Source: a virus. Taken from it: 27,122 bases of DNA. How positions within the stretch are numbered: position 1 is the stretch's first letter; each line of letters begins with the position of its first letter. The notes under the pieces are model-generated. The model was not told the origin of the DNA, searched no databases, and saw nothing but the letters and a program-made list of their open reading frames with translations. Below are positions 1-5,839 of this stretch, one piece after another. The stretch is taken from the IMG/VR virus record IMGVR_UViG_3300048442_000070, positions 1 through 27,122 of that record. One strand, 5' to 3'. The position numbers and the translations under genes were made by a program.

Positions 1-540
1 GTTGTCCAACTTACTCTTACATATTGTTTCTGTATGTCCGTCAAATATAAATAGTGGCTCATACTTTAAGTTATGTTCCTTTACATAATTTTTAATGAGA
101 CGTTCATACTCAACAATATTGTAAAACTTATCTGTGAAGGTATAAAGAATGTTTAATTTAATTCTGCTATGTGTTTGAAATCTTTGTAGGTTGTTACCTG
201 TCCTGCCGAATTTATAAAAGTATTCATTCTCTGCTAAATAAAATTCCTGTGTTGTTTTCTTTTTATTCTCTTTGTAGTTATTTCCTCTACGTAGTTTGTA
301 TTCATAATCTCTAGAACATTGTTTATTACAATGTTCTTGTTTGCTATGTCTTAATAAAAATTTAGTGTTGCAATTCTTACAACGTATGGTATCTCCAAAA
401 TGTTTTGTAGATTTTATATTAGACTTGCGTTTAAAATTTCTTTGATAGCAATTGTTATTGCAATAAAGGATAGGTCGTCCATATCTTTTAACTTTATGTA
501 TGTTAATAAAGTTATGACATTCAGGTGTAACACAATTCAT
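1..540 (-). CDS. Zinc-finger / GIY-YIG-like (T5orf172-type) endonuclease, C-terminus cut by window edge
   Basis: Open for 180 codons with no stop before the left edge, so the C-terminus is missing. The ATG at 540 follows a good Shine-Dalgarno (GGAAGGAGATAGT). Two cysteine clusters are seen: C3/C8 with C27/C31, and C54/C57 with C71/C75 (CxxC and CxxxC), which look like zinc fingers. After residue 98 comes an EFYLAENEYFYKFGRT stretch with R120 downstream. It matches the (Y)xKxGRT...R core of the GIY-YIG/T5orf172 fold, and E171 (GHTETIC) could be the conserved acidic residue. Free-standing GIY-YIG enzymes with zinc fingers are typical homing endonucleases of phages. It has its own promoter and a long structured leader. 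Nuclease activity is inferred from motifs only. Confidence 0.72.
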   Translation of the reverse strand, partial: MNCVTPECHNFINIHKVKRYGRPILYCNNNCYQRNFKRKSNIKSTKHFGDTIRCKNCNTKFLLRHSKQEHCNKQCSRDYEYKLRRGNNYKENKKKTTQEFYLAENEYFYKFGRTGNNLQRFQTHSRIKLNILYTFTDKFYNIVEYERLIKNYVKEHNLKYEPLFIFDGHTETICKSKLDN

Positions 541-670
541 ACTATCTCCTTCCAAAAAGATATAGTGTTTGCTAACTATTGAGAATTGGATACACACTTT
601 TTATAGTGACGATTATGTATTGTATTCTCAAATTTCAAATCGTTACCCGTAATAGTTAGCTTGCACTATG
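541..670 (-). promoter_or_regulatory. Long structured 5' leader of the endonuclease gene
   Basis: The untranslated stretch holds nested inverted repeats. The outer arms are 562-580 and 651-669 (16 of 19 positions complementary, with a 3-nt internal mismatch). The inner arms are 580-586 and 624-630 (TGAGAAT/ATTCTCA). A small hairpin is at 595-598/605-608. On the 3' side the inner and outer arms are contiguous; on the 5' side they are separated by about 20 nt. The predicted transcript would start at the base of the outer stem and leave the AAGGAG ribosome site just outside it. This could be a regulatory RNA fold or a DNA target. The arms are seen directly; the function is not known. Confidence 0.5.
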
Positions 671-676
671 TATTAA

Positions 677-705
677 TTAATAGTACGTGTGTTTTAGATT
701 GTCAA
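677..705 (-). promoter_or_regulatory. Sigma70-type promoter for the endonuclease
   Basis: On the minus strand a perfect -35 TTGACA (705-700) is followed after 17 bp by TATTAA (682-677). The predicted start near 670 is the first base of the outer inverted repeat of the leader. The -35 box overlaps the stop codon of the preceding gene. Confidence 0.55.
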
Positions 706-923
706 GGTTTTAACTTTATTTTTTTATTTGTACTTGATGTTGTAAATCTAACTATCTGTTTAGGGTTATCGTCACTCTCGCATGCTAGTCCGTCTATGTG
801 ATGTTTGTATTTTTGTTTACATACTAAGCATGGCTCATCACGATTGTAGTCATACTCAACCATGCTCATAAGATGTTCTATCTTTACCGCCACTTGTCTA
901 GCTTTGGTATCTATATCGGTCAT
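702..923 (-). CDS. Hypothetical small protein with CxxC metal-site motif
   Basis: A 73-residue protein. I take the ATG at 923, which overlaps the upstream stop as ATGA, rather than a TTG five codons earlier. Its middle holds CLVCKQKYKHHIDGLAC, a C-x2-C...HH...C arrangement that could bind zinc. The C-terminus is lysine-rich. I do not recognise the family. It is the last gene of the operon that begins at 4096 and is translationally coupled to the PD-(D/E)XK nuclease, so a role in DNA metabolism is possible but not shown. Confidence 0.7.
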   Translation of the reverse strand: MTDIDTKARQVAVKIEHLMSMVEYDYNRDEPCLVCKQKYKHHIDGLACESDDNPKQIVRFTTSSTNKKIKLKP

Positions 924-1297
924 GGTAGTTGTTTCCAAAATGGATCATCATAAAAACTATTGCCGACTTTGGTCTCCACTATCTCCAGGAATGTATCAAG
1001 TGTTAGGCATACAACAACAGGTACGCCGTCTGGTTGTCTGCGTTTACCGTCTGTTTTTACCAAGCGTTTCCAAACCAACGCTGTGAAGTTCGACTTTGAC
1101 TTCTTGATAGACTTTGCTAATTCACGTGTCACGTTAAGACTTTGCCTTGCTTTACACTCAACATAAAAGTCTGTACCGTTCCATTGGAATAACACATCTC
1201 CTTTATCATTTTTCCCACCTTCCGCAATTCTTTCTCCGTTTAACATTCTTGCAACGAATGTCTCTAGTTTAGTCCCCTGTTGTTTTTGTTTGGACAT
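920..1297 (-). CDS. PD-(D/E)XK nuclease, Holliday-junction-resolvase-like
   Basis: A 125-residue protein. E12 lies in an N-terminal helix. The core is GD (D34), then a strand, then YVECKAR (E47 and K49). This is the D...ExK catalytic signature of the PD-(D/E)XK fold, in the compact layout of archaeal-type Hjc resolvases and phage resolvases. A following segment rich in Lys and Arg would suit DNA binding. The start codon overlaps the upstream stop (TAATG) and has AGGAG. A role in resolving branched phage DNA or in recombination fits the ssDNA-binding-like gene in the same operon. The exact substrate is inferred; it could be another small phage nuclease. Confidence 0.7.
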   Translation of the reverse strand: MSKQKQQGTKLETFVARMLNGERIAEGGKNDKGDVLFQWNGTDFYVECKARQSLNVTRELAKSIKKSKSNFTALVWKRLVKTDGKRRQPDGVPVVVCLTLDTFLEIVETKVGNSFYDDPFWKQLP

Positions 1298-1734
1298 TAC
1301 TCCTCTTTCTTAATCATCTTCCTCTCCTTTAACGCTTTAGGAGAATTTAATACATTAGATAAACTTGTAATGTAATGTTCCATATCCCAAACATATAAAC
1401 GTCCGTAGTCTAATTGTACTCCTCGTTGTGTGTACTCATAAGAATATAAGTCATTGAAGTCTAGCAATATTGTTAGATCTCCTACACCCTTGCTTGTGAC
1501 AATGCCGACTTTAACTCCGCCATAATGCGGACAATCTTGTGTAGGAAAATCAGGTTCTAGTTTAAGTATTGACTTAGCTAAATCATTTTCTTCTATAGTA
1601 TCCAATGGAAAGAAACCAATACGTTCGCTCGGTTCAACTTCTTCTACATAAAATATAGATTCTAAAAAACCTTCACATCTATCAAGCATATTCCAGGTAG
1701 CTATACCACCTTGTGTTTTGAGTACGTCTTTCAT
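1297..1734 (-). CDS. Hypothetical protein
   Basis: 145 residues, no recognised domain. The sequence is mixed alpha/beta with many acidic and aromatic residues, including the segment LLDFNDLYSYEYTQRG, and a lysine-rich C-terminal tail. There is no signal peptide or membrane segment. It starts 1 base after the upstream stop and its own stop overlaps the nuclease start, so it is cotranslated with both. No clear Shine-Dalgarno is visible. Function unknown. Confidence 0.7.
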   Translation of the reverse strand: MKDVLKTQGGIATWNMLDRCEGFLESIFYVEEVEPSERIGFFPLDTIEENDLAKSILKLEPDFPTQDCPHYGGVKVGIVTSKGVGDLTILLDFNDLYSYEYTQRGVQLDYGRLYVWDMEHYITSLSNVLNSPKALKERKMIKKEE

Positions 1735-1735
1735 A

Positions 1736-1993
1736 CTACAACTGTAGCTGAATTTGATCCTCTAGTCTAGCCAATAGCTGTTCTTTTTTCTTTTGGTCAT
1801 TAAGTTTGTACATACTTACACCACCTTTATGCGTGTGCATGGTACATTTATCCCCTAGTATGTAATCTTCTCCATGGTCTTGGCGTATCTCTGATATTCT
1901 ATTACGTGCTGACCAACCAAACTCAATTAGTTCTGTAGCACAATGCCACTCATGGTCGTTAAGCAGTTGTAATATATCATCTCTCATTGTCAT
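1736..1993 (-). CDS. Winged-helix DNA-binding protein
   Basis: 85 residues. The pattern ILQLLNDHEWHCATELIEFG, then RNRISEIRQDHGEDYI, then a beta wing ending in YKL, is the classic small winged-helix layout (RIsdLR...G..I...Y.L) seen in many phage regulators. The C-terminal 20 residues are charged and probably helical. Strong ribosome site AGGAGGAGAT; the start overlaps the SET gene stop as ATGA. A second ATG two codons in (1987) is possible. It may regulate phage transcription; its DNA target is unknown. Confidence 0.65.
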   Translation of the reverse strand: MTMRDDILQLLNDHEWHCATELIEFGWSARNRISEIRQDHGEDYILGDKCTMHTHKGGVSMYKLNDQKKKEQLLARLEDQIQLQL

Positions 1994-2295
1994 TTGTTAT
2001 CTCCTCCTGGTTTATACCATTCATACTTTAAGGTTAACTCACTACCCATAGGTATGTCAACGATTGCATAAATATAATGGTATCTCTGTACCTCTACTCG
2101 TTTAAGGTTTGGTGTTTCGCTATGATTTATAAAACCACCTAGTGGTGTTCTGTCTAGCTTTTTAGTAATGAAATCTTCAATGTGCGTAATGCCTAGGTTT
2201 GCACCTTTATTTATATCTGATAATGTAAAGAGACCGAGACCTTCTATCTTGCTAGGTTGTATTGTAAGAAAGTCAGGTAGTGGTTTGTAGGTCAT
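1990..2295 (-). CDS. Minimal SET-domain protein (putative protein-lysine methyltransferase)
   Basis: 101 residues that carry the hallmarks of a SET domain in order: SKIEGLGLF (residues 15-23, the N-terminal GxG strand), GGFINHSETPN (53-63, the NHS cofactor-site motif), and GSELTLKYEWY (84-94, the ELxxxY motif). SET enzymes use S-adenosylmethionine to methylate lysine. The domain is close to the smallest possible: there is no pre-SET or post-SET region and almost no SET-I insert. The ATG overlaps the stop of the 47-residue gene upstream (ATGA). The target is unknown. The family call is from motifs; catalysis is inferred. Confidence 0.75.
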   Translation of the reverse strand: MTYKPLPDFLTIQPSKIEGLGLFTLSDINKGANLGITHIEDFITKKLDRTPLGGFINHSETPNLKRVEVQRYHYIYAIVDIPMGSELTLKYEWYKPGGDNK

Positions 2296-2435
2296 AGGGT
2301 AACATCAAAGTCTTCATCAGGATCTAAGTGTTTGTTTACCATAACACCTAATACCATTTCTTTAAACTCTTTACTACCTACTTTGTAACCTGGACCATCG
2401 AATGGATTATTCTTCTTCAAACCACGCTTCGTCAT
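2292..2435 (-). CDS. Small hypothetical protein (47 aa)
   Basis: A 47-residue reading frame with an excellent ribosome site (AAGGAGGAGAT, 7 nt before the ATG at 2435). It begins inside the end of the 43-residue gene (29-nt overlap) and ends as ATGA with the SET gene. The N-terminus is basic (MTKRGLKKNNPFDGPGYK) and the C-terminus acidic (DPDEDFDVTL). No family recognised. Spacing, ribosome site and coupling make it a credible gene. Confidence 0.6.
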   Translation of the reverse strand: MTKRGLKKNNPFDGPGYKVGSKEFKEMVLGVMVNKHLDPDEDFDVTL

Positions 2436-2538
2436 CTGCTATCTCCTCCTTGACTTCTACCTTTAAACCTTTAGGTACTTTCTTTAAATCAACGTCTACA
2501 AATTCTCCGCTGTCTGTTAATTTAATTATGACCTGCAT
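2407..2538 (-). CDS. Small acidic hypothetical protein (43 aa)
   Basis: 43 residues beginning MQVIIKLTDSGEF and ending in an acidic tail (DDEAWFEEE). The ATG overlaps the TAA of the ssDNA-binding-like gene (TAATG), so translation is probably coupled by reinitiation. Its last 29 nt overlap the next gene in another frame and contain that gene's start and part of its ribosome site. No family recognised. Confidence 0.6.
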   Translation of the reverse strand: MQVIIKLTDSGEFVDVDLKKVPKGLKVEVKEEIADDEAWFEEE

Positions 2539-3323
2539 TAGAAAGGTATCTCGCCTTCCTCTACGTCATCTAAACTTTTAGCAACTGCAACTTTAGGCAT
2601 AAACCATTCTTCAGGTGCTTGTTTTTCTGCGTTAAAACTTTCCATGTAATAGATACGTGGGTTGCCGTTATCACATTCTCTGTTCTTGCACTTCCAATCA
2701 GGGTAAGTCTCTTTTATTTTACCGCTTGCTTTATCTCCTCTGTTGTCCCATAGCTCACTACTACATGACAAACATTGAGGAACAATAGATCCCTGTGTAA
2801 CTACTTTCTTTTCCTGTACTTCTACACCTAGTGCTTCGAGTGCTTCCTCTGTAGATTTATTATCTAAGTTACCTACTGCACCCTGTGTCTTCTCTTGTAC
2901 AGATTGTGGAGGAGTATAACTATTGCTATTGCTAGTTTTAGCTACACTCTTGGTAACTTGTTGAGTAGGTTGTTGTCCCGCACTACCCTTCAAGTTCTCC
3001 ACCTTCTGCATTTCTGTGACTGACGGTCTTGCTTTTGCTGTATAGCCGAACCAGTTTGCAAGCCCACGTCCTATTGCAGATGTCTCTGCATTTTCAATCC
3101 ATGATGTTTGATTAGCACCTTTAGGACCTTGTTGGTCTTGTGCAATACCTGTTGCTACAGGATTTATGTCTTCTACATCTTTATAAATCATTGCTCTAAC
3201 CACAATACTTTGGTGGTCATCTGATATAGATAGGTGTTCTGTATACACTCTACCATTGGGATTGTTCTCCCAAAACTTTGCTAGTCTATCTTCTACTTGA
3301 TCGTATTCGTCTTGCCAACCCAT
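2538..3323 (-). CDS. ssDNA-binding/annealing-like protein with zinc ribbon and SSB-type acidic tip
   Basis: 261 residues. The N-terminal domain (about 1-110) contains ENAETSAIGRGLANWFG (77-93) followed by KARPS, a motif shared with phage ERF/Sak-like single-strand annealing or ssDNA-binding proteins. A disordered Gln/Ser/Thr-rich linker spans about 112-150. C184/C187 and C212/C217 form a probable zinc ribbon. The last residues, DDVEEGEIPF, closely resemble the acidic C-terminal tip of bacterial SSB (DDDIPF), which recruits partner proteins. Role: coat or anneal ssDNA in replication or recombination. GGAG ribosome site; 3 nt after the upstream gene. Whether it anneals or only binds DNA cannot be told. 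Confidence 0.65.
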   Translation of the reverse strand: MGWQDEYDQVEDRLAKFWENNPNGRVYTEHLSISDDHQSIVVRAMIYKDVEDINPVATGIAQDQQGPKGANQTSWIENAETSAIGRGLANWFGYTAKARPSVTEMQKVENLKGSAGQQPTQQVTKSVAKTSNSNSYTPPQSVQEKTQGAVGNLDNKSTEEALEALGVEVQEKKVVTQGSIVPQCLSCSSELWDNRGDKASGKIKETYPDWKCKNRECDNGNPRIYYMESFNAEKQAPEEWFMPKVAVAKSLDDVEEGEIPF

Positions 3324-3326
3324 CGG

Positions 3327-3620
3327 TTACTCCTCTATTAGTTCGGTTTTTTCTTCGGTAGTATATTCTACCCATACTTTTGTTTGTTTGCCAACATTAT
3401 ATTTTCTTAATATATCTGTGACACTTTGTTCCATAGTGTTATATATTAAATCAAAGACTTCTTCTGCTTCTGTAATGGTTTTTGCAGTAACTTTATACTC
3501 ACGCTTACTTGTATCTGTAAACAATAGTTTTACTTGCCTGCGTTCAGGATTTAATTTTGCCATATCTATTTTCTTTAAGTTGTGTTCTAGTAAGTTTATA
3601 GTAATAGGGGTGTGTGACAC
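3327..3620 (-). CDS. Hypothetical protein
   Basis: 97 residues, starting at a GTG that overlaps the upstream TAG. An internal ATG at residue 20 (MAKLNPERRQVK) is an alternative start. The sequence looks like a short beta-rich N-terminal half (RRQVKLLFTD, REYKVTAK) followed by helices, with an acidic tail. No membrane segment, no recognised family. It sits directly upstream of the ssDNA-binding-like gene. Confidence 0.6.
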   Translation of the reverse strand: MSHTPITINLLEHNLKKIDMAKLNPERRQVKLLFTDTSKREYKVTAKTITEAEEVFDLIYNTMEQSVTDILRKYNVGKQTKVWVEYTTEEKTELIEE

Positions 3621-3862
3621 TATTCTTCTTCGCCTACTTTATCTACATCTTTTAGTTCTATCTCTCCCTTAGCTAACTTGATAGCTTGTAACATCTGTTC
3701 ATTGTAATCTTCTACAAATTGTGTAGCTAGTTGGTTAACTTTAAGTGGGTTGTGTGTGTTGAGTTTTAGTGATGTCCATGATACTTCTTGACCACCGCAT
3801 GCGTTAGCCATAGCGATAGCCCACTTCTTCATTTCCTTCTTTTCTGTAAAAATGTTTGGCAC
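3620..3862 (-). CDS. Hypothetical protein
   Basis: 80 residues, GTG start (VPNIFTEKK) preceded by GGAGGAGACTAAGAC. Mostly helical and charged, with an acidic C-terminus (KDVDKVGEEE). No family recognised. It is second in the operon, 3 nt after the gene that ends at 3866, and overlaps the next gene by one base. Confidence 0.6.
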   Translation of the reverse strand: MPNIFTEKKEMKKWAIAMANACGGQEVSWTSLKLNTHNPLKVNQLATQFVEDYNEQMLQAIKLAKGEIELKDVDKVGEEE

Positions 3863-3865
3863 GTC

Positions 3866-4096
3866 TTAGTCTCCTCCGCGTTCGCCGCGTACAAACACAT
3901 AGTGAATAACATTATTCCAATTCTCAAACTCGTATATATATAGATCGTTAGCTTTAAGATAATCTTGTAGCTCTTTTGTACTATCTATAAATATAGGTTT
4001 ACCGTTTCTTGCAACGATAAAACCTTTGCCAGTTTTTGCAACTGACTGTTTAAGTTCGGATAACATAAAGTCATCACTTGTCAGTATATCAGTCAT
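3866..4096 (-). CDS. Hypothetical protein, first gene of the left operon
   Basis: 76 residues. I place the start at the ATG at 4096 because GGGAGG lies 4 nt before it; a TTG four codons upstream lies within that ribosome site. The sequence SVAKTGKGFIVARNGKPIFIDSTKELQDYL suggests a small alpha/beta domain. The family is not recognised. It is the first gene after the only long intergenic region and so probably the promoter-proximal gene of the 702-4096 operon. Confidence 0.6.
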   Translation of the reverse strand: MTDILTSDDFMLSELKQSVAKTGKGFIVARNGKPIFIDSTKELQDYLKANDLYIYEFENWNNVIHYVFVRGERGGD

Positions 4097-4135
4097 TATA
4101 CCTCCCAATATAATTGTACTACATAATTAGAGGAT

Positions 4136-4165
4136 AGTATAAAATTTCTTATTTAGCAACGACAA
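4136..4165 (-). promoter_or_regulatory. Candidate promoter of the left operon
   Basis: On the minus strand TTGTCG (4165-4160), an 18-bp spacer, then TATACT (4141-4136). The transcript would have a leader of about 33 nt including GGGAGG. The -35 match is 4 of 6, the -10 match 5 of 6. It overlaps a weaker plus-strand candidate (TTGTAC 4114-4119, TATAAA 4138-4143). Confidence 0.4.
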
Positions 4166-4222
4166 ACCCAAAAATGAATTAAAAGGTTTGCCGTCAAGGA
4201 CAAGGGTAAAGGAGGAAACCCC

Positions 4223-4276
4223 ATGTCAATGAAATATAAGTTGACATTAATTATAGCACACGGTATATTGGTCTAG
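4223..4276 (+). CDS. Possible 17-aa leader peptide
   Basis: A 17-codon plus-strand frame (MSMKYKLTLIIAHGILV) with a perfect AAAGGAGG ribosome site 7 nt before the ATG. The ribosome site sits in a short potential hairpin loop (GGGT 4204-4207 / ACCC). Its stop codon (4274-4276) coincides with the predicted start of the first small RNA, and codons TTG-ACA form that RNA's -35 box. The peptide is hydrophobic in its C-terminal half. It may be chance: no strong promoter for it is seen. Confidence 0.25.
   Translation: MSMKYKLTLIIAHGILV
4241..4269 (+). promoter_or_regulatory. Strong sigma70-type promoter of small RNA 1
   Basis: TTGACA (4241-4246), 17-bp spacer, TATATT (4264-4269). It is on the plus strand, against nearly all coding. 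The sequence from the -35 to just past the -10 resembles a second promoter at 4349-4376 (TTGACxTTAATT...TATATTGG). Confidence 0.6.
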
Positions 4277-4346
4277 TAGATAACACTTCGATGTTGTCTC
4301 CTTCCCAATTAAAAGAGACCACTCCTGCGAGGGTGGTCTTTTTTTT
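4276..4346 (+). ncRNA. Candidate small RNA 1 (about 70 nt)
   Basis: Predicted from a promoter 7 nt upstream and an intrinsic terminator at its end. The 5' part folds as a 7-bp hairpin (4279-4285 with 4292-4298, loop CUUCGA, one G-U pair). A single-stranded stretch with CUCCUUCCC follows, then the terminator stem. The CUCCUU core is complementary to Shine-Dalgarno sequences such as AAGGAG, a layout known from CU-rich regulatory RNAs that block translation. No conserved protein frame covers it. Transcription is inferred, not seen. Confidence 0.5.
4317..4346 (+). terminator. Intrinsic terminator of small RNA 1
   Basis: GACCAC (4317-4322) pairs with GTGGTC (4333-4338) and is followed by an uninterrupted run of eight further T residues to 4346. 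The inner part can add pairs with a bulge. A shorter T-rich stretch on the other side means it could also act weakly on minus-strand transcripts. Confidence 0.7.
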
Positions 4347-4348
4347 AC

Positions 4349-4376
4349 TTGACTTTAATTTGTGATGGGTTATATT
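4349..4376 (+). promoter_or_regulatory. Promoter of small RNA 2
   Basis: TTGACT (4349-4354), 16-bp spacer, TATATT (4371-4376). It starts directly after the first terminator and resembles the promoter at 4241-4269. Confidence 0.5.
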
Positions 4377-4382
4377 GGAGTA

Positions 4383-4446
4383 TCTTATTTAATACTGCCA
4401 TATTCTATGAGATGTAAAAAGCGGGAGTTTTATCTCCCGTTTTTTT
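4383..4446 (+). ncRNA. Candidate small RNA 2 (about 64 nt)
   Basis: Starts about 7 nt after the second TATATT and ends in the T-run of the next terminator. A 5' UCUUAU/AUGAGA stem with a loop of about 18 nt precedes the terminator stem, so the layout repeats that of small RNA 1 (5' hairpin, spacer, terminator). The last bases overlap the stop codon of the phosphoesterase gene on the other strand. Predicted only. Confidence 0.4.
4416..4446. terminator. Bidirectional intrinsic terminator
   Basis: Stem CGGGAG (4422-4427) / CTCCCG (4434-4439), loop TTTTAT. T-runs lie on both sides: seven T on the plus strand (4440-4446) and five on the minus strand (4420-4416). It follows the stop codon of the phosphoesterase and would end the minus-strand operon as well as small RNA 2. 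Confidence 0.75.
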
Positions 4447-5665
4447 AAACTATCTCTAAATTATTATGACCATTCTTATTGACAACCATAGTCACTACAC
4501 CTTGCCTAGTTTTCTTACCTGCTTGCTGTTCAAAGTAAGTACTCTCATCTAAGCTAGGTACTTGTATCCAGGTGCGTGGATCATGCACTTGTCTAAAATG
4601 ATGGTAATGTCCTGTCACTAAGATAGACGAGGAACCAGAATGAAACCCTCCAAACGTTTGGTTCTTCCACCAGTTCATAACCTTCGTCTCTACTGTCCCG
4701 CCGAAACCAGTAAGATGTCCATGAGTAAAGGACATGTTTGTTCCACATACGTTTAGCGATAAGTGAGGTTCATCAGGTATGACAAACTTTATATGGTCGT
4801 ACTGTGGTTTGTCTGCAAAGATTTCTCCTATTTGTTCAAAGACTTCTATGTCATAGTTGTCCATACCACCTGTTGGTGCTACACCTTTATCAGTACGTTT
4901 CTCTCCATGATTACCTGGAACTGCACCTACTACTACAACATCAAAGTCTTTAGACCATTCGACTAATGCTTTAGCAATAAGTCTTCTAGCTAACTTCATT
5001 TGATTTCTATAGTCTAACTCTACGCCGTTAGGTCCCATTGCTTGTGGGTAAAATCCTACGCAACCCTCGACAATATCCCCTAATCCTACAACAGTAAGTT
5101 GATCCATCTCTACCCCTGCTTTACGTAGGAAGTTATACCTATCGCGTACAAGATCTATCTTCTCTAAGAAGCGTTCAACAATAAGTTCAGTACCTCCGCC
5201 ATCTCTTTTGCCTAACTGCAAATCTGCAACTGCAACAAAAAAGCTAGCTTTAGTTTTCTTTACTTTAGGTTTAGCTTTACGCTTATAAGACTGTATCCAT
5301 TTTTCTATACGGGTGTAGTCTTCTTTATCTATCGTTGCTTCTGTTGCAACTATCTGTGCTTTGTATGCCCATGCCTGATGTATTTCTCCCTTACCTACAT
5401 TCATATCCCATGTACTCACACGCAATGTGTCATTAACTATTGCATATTTTTTAGGATCAAATCCCCATTCTAGTAAGAGTTCATCAAACTCTGGAGTAGA
5501 ACTACTTGTAGCTCTTGATGTTATGGTTCCAGTCTTAGTTTTATAATCAAACTTTACTCCTGGTTCCCACCCTTTAGGGTGCGCAACACCCTCCTTTGTA
5601 TTATTGTGTGCTACGTCCTGTTGGGTTTCGGTAAGTTTACTTACCTGCGAGTTGTTTTTTTGCAT
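4445..5665 (-). CDS. Calcineurin-like metallophosphoesterase (Mre11/SbcD-like nuclease candidate)
   Basis: 406 residues. The five metal-site motifs of the calcineurin-like superfamily are visible in order: ADLQ (D148), GLGDIVE (D197), PGNHGE (N252, H253), THGH (H315) and TGHYHHFRQ (H353, H355). The first 140 residues are a separate N-terminal region ending in a very basic stretch (KRKAKPKVKKTK). Actinophages often carry a similar enzyme described as an Mre11-like exo/endonuclease. DNA hydrolysis is a reasonable guess, but other phosphodiesters are possible. It overlaps the holin gene by 29 nt and is the last gene before a bidirectional terminator. Confidence 0.8.
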   Translation of the reverse strand: MQKNNSQVSKLTETQQDVAHNNTKEGVAHPKGWEPGVKFDYKTKTGTITSRATSSSTPEFDELLLEWGFDPKKYAIVNDTLRVSTWDMNVGKGEIHQAWAYKAQIVATEATIDKEDYTRIEKWIQSYKRKAKPKVKKTKASFFVAVADLQLGKRDGGGTELIVERFLEKIDLVRDRYNFLRKAGVEMDQLTVVGLGDIVEGCVGFYPQAMGPNGVELDYRNQMKLARRLIAKALVEWSKDFDVVVVGAVPGNHGEKRTDKGVAPTGGMDNYDIEVFEQIGEIFADKPQYDHIKFVIPDEPHLSLNVCGTNMSFTHGHLTGFGGTVETKVMNWWKNQTFGGFHSGSSSILVTGHYHHFRQVHDPRTWIQVPSLDESTYFEQQAGKKTRQGVVTMVVNKNGHNNLEIV

Positions 5666-5828
5666 ACTCTTTTAACACTACTATTACGGCACCGCCACCT
5701 GCAATTGCTGCAGCTTCAAGTGTTGTAATTTCAAGGTCTATTGCAGGTCCAACCAACAAAGCAGAACCGAATGCTTCGATGAATGTCCATACAACTTTTT
5801 CAACAAGTTGCTTTAGTTCGTCACTCAT
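5637..5828 (-). CDS. Holin, r1t-like
   Basis: 63 residues: a short charged N-terminus, a first hydrophobic segment (about 13-28, WTFIEAFGSALLVGPA), a polar turn, a second alanine/glycine-rich hydrophobic segment (about 37-52) and a lysine-rich tail. Size and layout match the r1t-type holins of phages of Gram-positive bacteria. Holins form membrane lesions that start lysis. It lies 11 nt after the DUF5675-like gene, as expected of a lysis pair, with GGAG before the ATG. Confidence 0.65.
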   Translation of the reverse strand: MSDELKQLVEKVVWTFIEAFGSALLVGPAIDLEITTLEAAAIAGGGAVIVVLKEYAKKQLAGK

Positions 5829-5839
5829 ATTACTCCAAT

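Noticed and set aside
400-582. Plus-strand 60-residue frame at the left end
   Set aside because: Opposite the zinc-finger/GIY-YIG gene, whose motifs are clear; no ribosome site.
924-938. Longer TTG start for the gene at 702-923
   Set aside because: The ATG at 923 forms a canonical ATGA overlap with the upstream stop; the TTG adds five codons with no ribosome site.
4264-4335. tRNA-like stretch (GGTCTAGTAGATAACACTTC resembles a D-arm)
   Set aside because: No acceptor stem, no T-arm (GTTCGA) and no anticodon arm of normal size; promoter and terminator fit a small RNA better.
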